NCBI GenBank assembly: GCA_019694335.1
Contig: JAIBCD010000007.1
Span: forward strand, 1 to 64,000
Reading direction: 5' to 3'
Length of the DNA: 64,000 nucleotides
From: Rhodospirillaceae bacterium
Lineage (GTDB): Bacteria > Pseudomonadota > Alphaproteobacteria > Rhodospirillales > Rhodospirillaceae
Positions 62,783 to 64,000 of the stretch are shown piece after piece (positions within the stretch are counted from its first letter, which is position 1; each line of letters starts with the position of its first letter). Both the position numbers and the translations under genes were made by a program. Below the pieces are notes generated by a model, which saw nothing but the letters and a program-made list of their open reading frames with translations, did not search any database and was not told the origin of the DNA.

Positions 62783-64000
62783 TCAAGAGACCAGCCGATA
62801 CACCGGCTTGTATTCGCCCGAGAGCTTCATGCGCCGATCGGCGACAAACTGCTTCAGCAGTGCGTCCAGGGACTGCATGATTTTGGGATCGGCGTGGATC
62901 TTGAAGGGGCCCTTCTCGGCGATTTGGCGCACGCCGCCTTCCTTGATGTTGCCGGCGACGATCGCCGAGAACATACGCCGCAAATCCACCGCGCGGTCGT
63001 GCACCGGTTGATCGAAATTCGCGTGCAAGGCCGCGACGCTCTCGTGTGTGACCTGGAACGGCAATTGGAATCCGCGCGGAATCGCGAGCGTCCAGTTGAA
63101 ATTATAGGCATCGCCCGTGGACTGGCGATGCGCCTTCACCGCCTTCAGGCCGCCGGCAATGACGCGCGCCACTTCCGCCGGATCGTCGACGATGATGCGG
63201 TAGCGCGCCTGGGCGGCAGGGCCAAGGGTGAGGCCGATGAAGGCGTCGACCTGCTTGAAGTAATTGGCCGCCGCCTTGGGCCCGGTCAGCACCACCGGCA
63301 TCGGCTGGTCGGCGTTGCCGGGGTCAAGCAGTAAGCCAAGCAGATACAGAATTTCCTCGGTGGTGCCGACCCCGCCCGGGAAGATGATGATGCCGTGGCC
63401 GAGGCGCACGAACGCCTCCAGGCGTTTCTCGATGTCCGGCAGGATGACGAGGTGGTTGACGATCGGGTTGGGCGGCTCGGCGGCGACGATGCTGGGTTCG
63501 GTCAGGCCGATGTAGCGGCCGTTGTAGATGCGCTGCTTGGCGTGGGCGATGGTGGCGCCCTTCATGGGCCCCTTCATCGCGCCCGGGCCGCAGCCGGTGC
63601 AGACATTCAGGCCGCGTAAGCCGAGCTCATATCCCACCAGCTTGGAGTAGTCGTATTCCTCGCGGCTGATGGAATGGCCGCCCCAGCACACCACCATGTC
63701 GGGGCCGGACAGGTTCTTGAGCACGCGTGCGTTGCGCAGGATACAGAACACCGCGTTGGTGATGCCCTCGGGATCGGTGAGGTCGAAACGGTTGCTCTCG
63801 ACCACTTCGTTGGCGATATAGACGATGTCGCGCAATACCGCGAACAGGTGTTCCTTCACGCCCTGGATCATCTCGCCATCCACAAACGCTATGGCGGGTG
63901 CGTTGTCGACTTCGAGCTTCACGCCGCGCGCGTCCTGGACGATGCGCAGGTCGAAATCCTTGAACTTGTCGAACAGCTCCGTGGGTTCGTCGCTGTAGCT
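62783..64000 (-). CDS. ppnN: PpnN-like nucleotide 5'-monophosphate nucleosidase, 5' end missing
   Basis: The frame stays open to the right edge (405 codons visible; reading 63923-64000 by hand gives a continuous SYSDEPTELFDKFKDFDLRI before the ATG at 63922), so the true start is outside the window. The LOG/lysine-decarboxylase-like core has CTGCGPGAMKGPMKGA and the catalytic PGGVGTTEEILYLLG. Flanking domains (N-terminal DUF4478-like end and C-terminal DUF3412-like part) match the long PpnN type, which splits purine nucleotides and responds to (p)ppGpp in E. coli. Confidence 0.88.
   Translation of the reverse strand, partial: SYSDEPTELFDKFKDFDLRIVQDARGVKLEVDNAPAIAFVDGEMIQGVKEHLFAVLRDIVYIANEVVESNRFDLTDPEGITNAVFCILRNARVLKNLSGPDMVVCWGGHSISREEYDYSKLVGYELGLRGLNVCTGCGPGAMKGPMKGATIAHAKQRIYNGRYIGLTEPSIVAAEPPNPIVNHLVILPDIEKRLEAFVRLGHGIIIFPGGVGTTEEILYLLGLLLDPGNADQPMPVVLTGPKAAANYFKQVDAFIGLTLGPAAQARYRIIVDDPAEVARVIAGGLKAVKAHRQSTGDAYNFNWTLAIPRGFQLPFQVTHESVAALHANFDQPVHDRAVDLRRMFSAIVAGNIKEGGVRQIAEKGPFKIHADPKIMQSLDALLKQFVADRRMKLSGEYKPVYRLVS

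Noticed and set aside
1..64000. CRISPR arrays, rRNA genes, intact tRNA genes and insertion sequences
   Set aside because: No regular repeat-spacer array, rRNA-like sequence, complete cloverleaf or transposase was seen on reading both strands; a covariance-model search would be needed to be certain for tRNAs.

Overview
The window reads as a chromosomal segment of an alphaproteobacterium. Codon use is GC-rich, there is a FixL-FixJ-FixK oxygen-sensing cascade, a fused NarK transporter, an intracellular PHB depolymerase and a large TonB-dependent receptor. I cannot name the genus. Coding density is high, and long antisense open frames lie over many genes; I treat these as GC-rich shadows.

Region 1 (1-1.1 kb) holds the 5' part of a tyrosine integrase running off the left edge, short repeats, and a fragment that resembles the 3' end of a tRNA-Ser gene. 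It may be one end of an integrated element.

Region 2 (1.1-31.1 kb) is a low-oxygen and nitrogen-oxide island. It contains: the narK-narG-narH-narJ-narI operon with a parvulin isomerase and an unknown 98-aa protein at its end; a cytochrome c' facing an nsrR-truncated haemoglobin-flavoreductase operon; a B-type (ba3-like) haem-copper oxidase operon with a 56-aa membrane peptide and a di-haem cytochrome; two universal stress proteins; fixK; a potassium channel; fixL-fixJ; a two-domain multicopper oxidase facing a cytochrome c; a copper ATPase; and oxygen-independent hemN. Eight FNR/FixK-type boxes (five exact TTGAT-N4-ATCAA, three with one mismatch) lie between 11.6 and 31.2 kb. In most cases the start site predicted from a class II arrangement falls 16-36 nt before a start codon. 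Following these boxes revealed small candidates: a 22-codon ORF before one usp gene, a 36-aa membrane peptide before fixL, and an orphan box that may drive a tiny ORF or small RNA. The plan looks like this: FixL senses oxygen, FixJ and FixK relay, and FixK (or FNR) switches on nitrate respiration, high-affinity oxygen respiration, haem synthesis and NO defence. NsrR adds NO control through an operator that overlaps its own promoter. No classical NirK, NirS, NO reductase or N2O reductase is present here.

Region 3 (31.7-43.6 kb) carries a secreted amidase, a hybrid histidine kinase with a response regulator, two sugar-transfer-like proteins, a TauE-type exporter, an alkyl-DNA repair protein, an amino-acid permease, and bacterioferritin with its ferredoxin (Fur-type box).

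Region 4 (43.8-64 kb) is mostly housekeeping and envelope functions: a TonB receptor, a secreted TPR protein, a lipid-methyltransferase-like/sulfatase-fold pair, an NHL-repeat protein, an FMN reductase, glutathione peroxidase, the widespread but poorly understood transglutaminase/ATP-grasp/alpha-E operon, PHB depolymerase, a GST, and a partial PpnN-like nucleosidase at the right edge.
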